Shown here piece after piece: positions 5,919 to 7,730 of a DNA stretch of 7,730 bases. Position 1 is the stretch's first letter; each line of letters opens with the position of its first letter. Location of the stretch: NCBI GenBank assembly GCA_003165115.1, contig PLSJ01000429.1, forward strand, positions 8,802-16,531, in the 5' to 3' direction. The notes under the pieces are model-generated. The model was given only the letters and a program-made list of their open reading frames with translations. It was not told where the DNA came from and made no database searches. The DNA comes from Syntrophaceae bacterium (lineage in GTDB: Bacteria; Desulfobacterota; Syntrophorhabdia; Syntrophorhabdales; WCHB1-27). The position numbers and the translations under genes were made by a program.

Positions 5919-6323
5919 ATGAAAACAAACGTGGGTTTGTGGATTGACCATAGGAAGGCTATTGTCGTGACCGTTACGGACAAAGGAGAGGAGATGGCGC
6001 TGATAATATCGAGGGTTGAAAAACAGCCCCGCCGTTCCGGCGATTCCCCCCTTAAGGGTCCCTATGAACCCCACCAGGTAGCAGCTCAGGATAGCCAGCA
6101 AAGAACGTTTACGGGACATCTCAACATATACTACGACGCCGTAACCGCGTCTATTCGTGATGCAGAGGCTATTCTGATATTTGGTCCCGGTGAGGCCAAG
6201 GGCGAGCTGAAAGAACGTCTCGAAAAACACGGCCTCGGTGTACGCATCGTAGGTATTGAAACGATCGACCGGATGACGGATCGTCAGATTGCGTCGAAAG
6301 TTAAACGGTACTTTGCAAAATAG
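5919..6323 (+). CDS. Small eRF1-domain-1-like / host-attachment-like protein
   Basis: A 134-residue soluble protein opening MKTNVGLWIDHRKAIVVTV. It continues with RTFTGHLNIYYDAVTASI (about residues 67-84), ILIFGPGEAKGELKERLEKHG (about 88-108) and a closing ETIDRMTDRQIASKVKRYF. Stand-alone proteins with this GLWIDHRKA opening and FGPGEAK(G)ELK motif are, as I recall, widespread in environmental bacteria and described as related to eRF1 domain 1 or baeRF-type proteins, with no known activity. The ATG at 5919 is preceded by AAAGGAGA five bases away; an in-frame ATG at 5850 lacks such a site. Unlike its flanks the gene is intact, and its coding sequence is less GC-rich than the operons to the left. 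A remnant of a P-type ATPase begins at the base after its stop. Confidence 0.75.
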   Translation: MKTNVGLWIDHRKAIVVTVTDKGEEMALIISRVEKQPRRSGDSPLKGPYEPHQVAAQDSQQRTFTGHLNIYYDAVTASIRDAEAILIFGPGEAKGELKERLEKHGLGVRIVGIETIDRMTDRQIASKVKRYFAK

Positions 6324-6739
6324 CGTTCGGCAATCGGGGGCTTCATCACCGTGTCCGCGGTACTGGGCGTCGCTATGCTCGCGGAAGCGCTCTTCTTCTT
6401 ATGGATCGGCTGGTCGCGTTGGGGGTTGGCGACGGATGAATATGCTCTCTGCACTTTCAGCTTCCTGCTGCTGCTCTATCTGGGTGTTTTTTCACTTGTG
6501 TCCGTGAAGAACGGCGCTCGTTCTGGGCGACGATGCCCGGTAAGGCTCTCGTGGCGGCTCTCGCGGCAGGTGTGCTCATGGAGACCGCCCTGACGTTCGT
6601 GGGTCTCCCGGGGCTCCTCCCGTTACCCTGGCGGCAGACGCTCGCGATTTTGGCCTATGCGATCTTCTCGTGTCTTGTCGTCAACGACGCCGTGAAGGTT
6701 GCAATGATCAAATGGCGTGTCCCCACGGCGGTAGCCTGA
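6324..6739 (+). pseudogene. C-terminal remnant of a proton-type P-type ATPase, truncated and frameshifted
   Basis: The conceptual protein reads FITVSAVLGVAMLAEALFFLW...EYALCTFSFLLLLYLGVFSLVSV in the first frame. It then continues one register over, from about 6503, as REERRSFWATMPGKAL...LAILAYAIFSCLVVNDAVKVAMIKW and ends at the TGA at 6737-6739. Hydrophobic helices, the R-E-R-R-x-x-F/W turn and the closing NDAVKVA match the last membrane helices of plasma-membrane H+-efflux P-type ATPases. The full enzyme is over 800 residues; only about 138 remain. No phosphorylation (DKTG) or nucleotide domain is present, and there is no start codon with a ribosome binding site, so this cannot be a working pump. 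The break at 6501-6505 looks like a one-base loss. Confidence 0.75.
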
Positions 6740-7317
6740 AATGTGCCCATGCACCCGCACGTTGTTCTTATCCGTCAAAGTGGGGCGCACGGTGCGTTCC
6801 GCGCTCGACGGTCGAGTCCCTTGCTCGGCCTTATTCCCCGATCTCTACAGAAAGGCAAAACGACTCGTCAAGCCGGCAAATGTGAGGTCTTCTGTAACGA
6901 TGCCGTGCAGCAACCCCGCTGACACACTTCCGGCGCAAATGTGGGACCAGCCTGACTACGAGCGATAGTCGCATGCTCACGTACGAGTCGACAGCATTGT
7001 TGTTGCACGTATCGGGCCTTGTCCTTCAGCACCGCTATCGCCGGGGAGGTGGCGTGCAACATCAAGATCCAGGATACATAATTAGGAATGAGGTAAGAAA
7101 AGGATCGAGGTACATGAGGCGGCAGCGCATTGCGTTTGGAGTCTATTGACCTGATCGTGAAGTAGGCGACCGACATCCACTTCCGGGTAGAGCATGGCGG
7201 CCATTGTTGACCCATGCCCCGGATTTCTTGAGAACTCTGTTTGAGAAAAATAGGATGCGGCATGGAGCCGACGTCTATTCGGGACGCTGGAAACTATTTT
7301 TATTAAGGAGACCGATC
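6740..7317. other. About 580 bases without a convincing gene
   Basis: I see no supported gene here. A 131-residue open frame on the minus strand (6868-7263) has no ribosome binding site and no family resemblance. A 75-residue plus-strand frame at 6741 begins right after the ATPase remnant, also without a ribosome binding site. Two short dyads stand side by side, CGCAC-G-GTGCG (6786-6796) and CTCGAC-G-GTCGAG (6804-6816). The last 90 bases hold the promoter and leader of the next gene. The region probably contains further decayed sequence. Confidence 0.55.
7228..7256 (+). promoter_or_regulatory. Probable sigma-70 promoter for the Spy/CpxP-like gene
   Basis: TTGAGA (7228-7233, five of six) and TAGGAT (7251-7256, four of six) are 17 bases apart. 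Transcription would start near 7263, leaving a leader of about 55 bases before the ATG. The AAGGAGA ribosome binding site lies at 7305-7311. Confidence 0.45.
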
Positions 7318-7730
7318 ATGAAACGAATTGCCCGTCAGTTCACTTACCCAACTGTCCTCGCTGTTGCGGTGCTCCTCGCCTTTATGGTTCTCTCAGGTCC
7401 AAGTCCAACGAGGGCGGCCTCGCCCGAGCCAGGATTGGCGACCGCTGCCGACGCGCCTACCGGCGACCGCGTCGAGGCGCGCATCAAAGAGCTTCATAGC
7501 AAGCTCAAGATCACCCCGGAACAGGAAGAGCTATGGAATAACGTCGCCCAGGTGATGAGGGACAATGCGAAAGCGATGGAGGCGCTCATCAAGGCAAGGT
7601 CGGAAAAAGCGGGTACCATGACCGCTGTCGAGGACCTCAAATCCTATGGCGAAATTGCCGAGGCACATGCGGATGGCCTCAAGAAATTCATCCCGGTTTT
7701 CGAGCCTCTCTATGCGGGCATGTCGGACGC
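7318..7730 (+). CDS. Spy/CpxP-like (LTXXQ motif) periplasmic protein, 3' end outside window
   Basis: 137 codons are visible and the frame is open to the window edge. The ATG follows AAGGAGA at a six-base spacing. Residues 1-30 form a signal peptide: a positive start (MKRIAR), a hydrophobic core (VLAVAVLLAFMVLSG), then a probable cleavage after TRAA. The mature part is helical and charged and carries the LTPEQ-type motif as KITPEQEELWNNVAQVM (about residues 66-82). This fits the Spy/CpxP-related LTXXQ family: periplasmic, often chaperone-like or envelope-stress responsive, and in some members metal binding. The family match rests on this motif and the layout. The next gene lies beyond the window. 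Confidence 0.85.
   Translation, partial: MKRIARQFTYPTVLAVAVLLAFMVLSGPSPTRAASPEPGLATAADAPTGDRVEARIKELHSKLKITPEQEELWNNVAQVMRDNAKAMEALIKARSEKAGTMTAVEDLKSYGEIAEAHADGLKKFIPVFEPLYAGMSD

Noticed and set aside
5519..6930. A 12-base exact repeat (GCTGACACACTT at 5519-5530 and 6919-6930) as possible mobile-element ends
   Set aside because: The match does not extend on either side, and one such repeat is expected by chance in a window this size. No transposase remnant lies between.
6868..7263. A 131-codon open frame on the minus strand
   Set aside because: No ribosome binding site before its ATG, no family resemblance, and it overlaps the likely promoter of the Spy-like gene.

Overview
The window is bacterial, GC-rich and densely coded in its first two thirds. 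Its gene content (a DUF134 regulator next to a NifX-type protein, an FmdB-type zinc ribbon, a ChrA transporter, and a histidine-kinase C-terminus of a type I associate with sulfate-reducing or syntrophic lineages) suggests Desulfobacterota or Nitrospirota, or a relative. This placement rests on remembered family distributions and is low confidence. There are no rRNA or tRNA genes, intact insertion sequences, or CRISPR arrays.

Region 1 (1-1093, + strand): the C-terminal end of an ABC transporter ATPase, followed one base later by its membrane partner, an ABC-2 type permease. The permease stop overlaps the stop of the next operon, which runs the other way.

Region 2 (1090-3243, - strand): a tight four-gene operon read right to left. 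It encodes a DUF134 HTH protein, a NifX/dinitrogenase-cofactor-like protein with a His/Cys tail, an FmdB-type zinc ribbon with a Cys-rich tail, and a two-domain chromate (CHR) family transporter. A textbook sigma-70 promoter (TTGACA, 18 bp, TATAAT) lies so close to the first ATG that the message should be leaderless. The set looks like a metal or oxyanion handling unit, with the DUF134 protein as the likely regulator.

Region 3 (3300-4816, + strand): a small predicted lipoprotein, then a DUF488 protein with its own promoter, then an unrecognised 139-residue protein.

Region 4 (4830-7317): an eroded zone. It holds a 5'-truncated, frameshifted histidine-kinase remnant (- strand), about 480 bases with no gene but one good hairpin, and an intact small eRF1-domain-like protein. 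A 5'-truncated, frameshifted C-terminus of a proton-type P-type ATPase begins directly after that gene's stop codon, and about 580 further bases have no convincing gene.

Region 5 (7318-7730, + strand): the start of an exported Spy/CpxP-like (LTXXQ) protein, cut by the window edge, with a good ribosome binding site and a plausible promoter.
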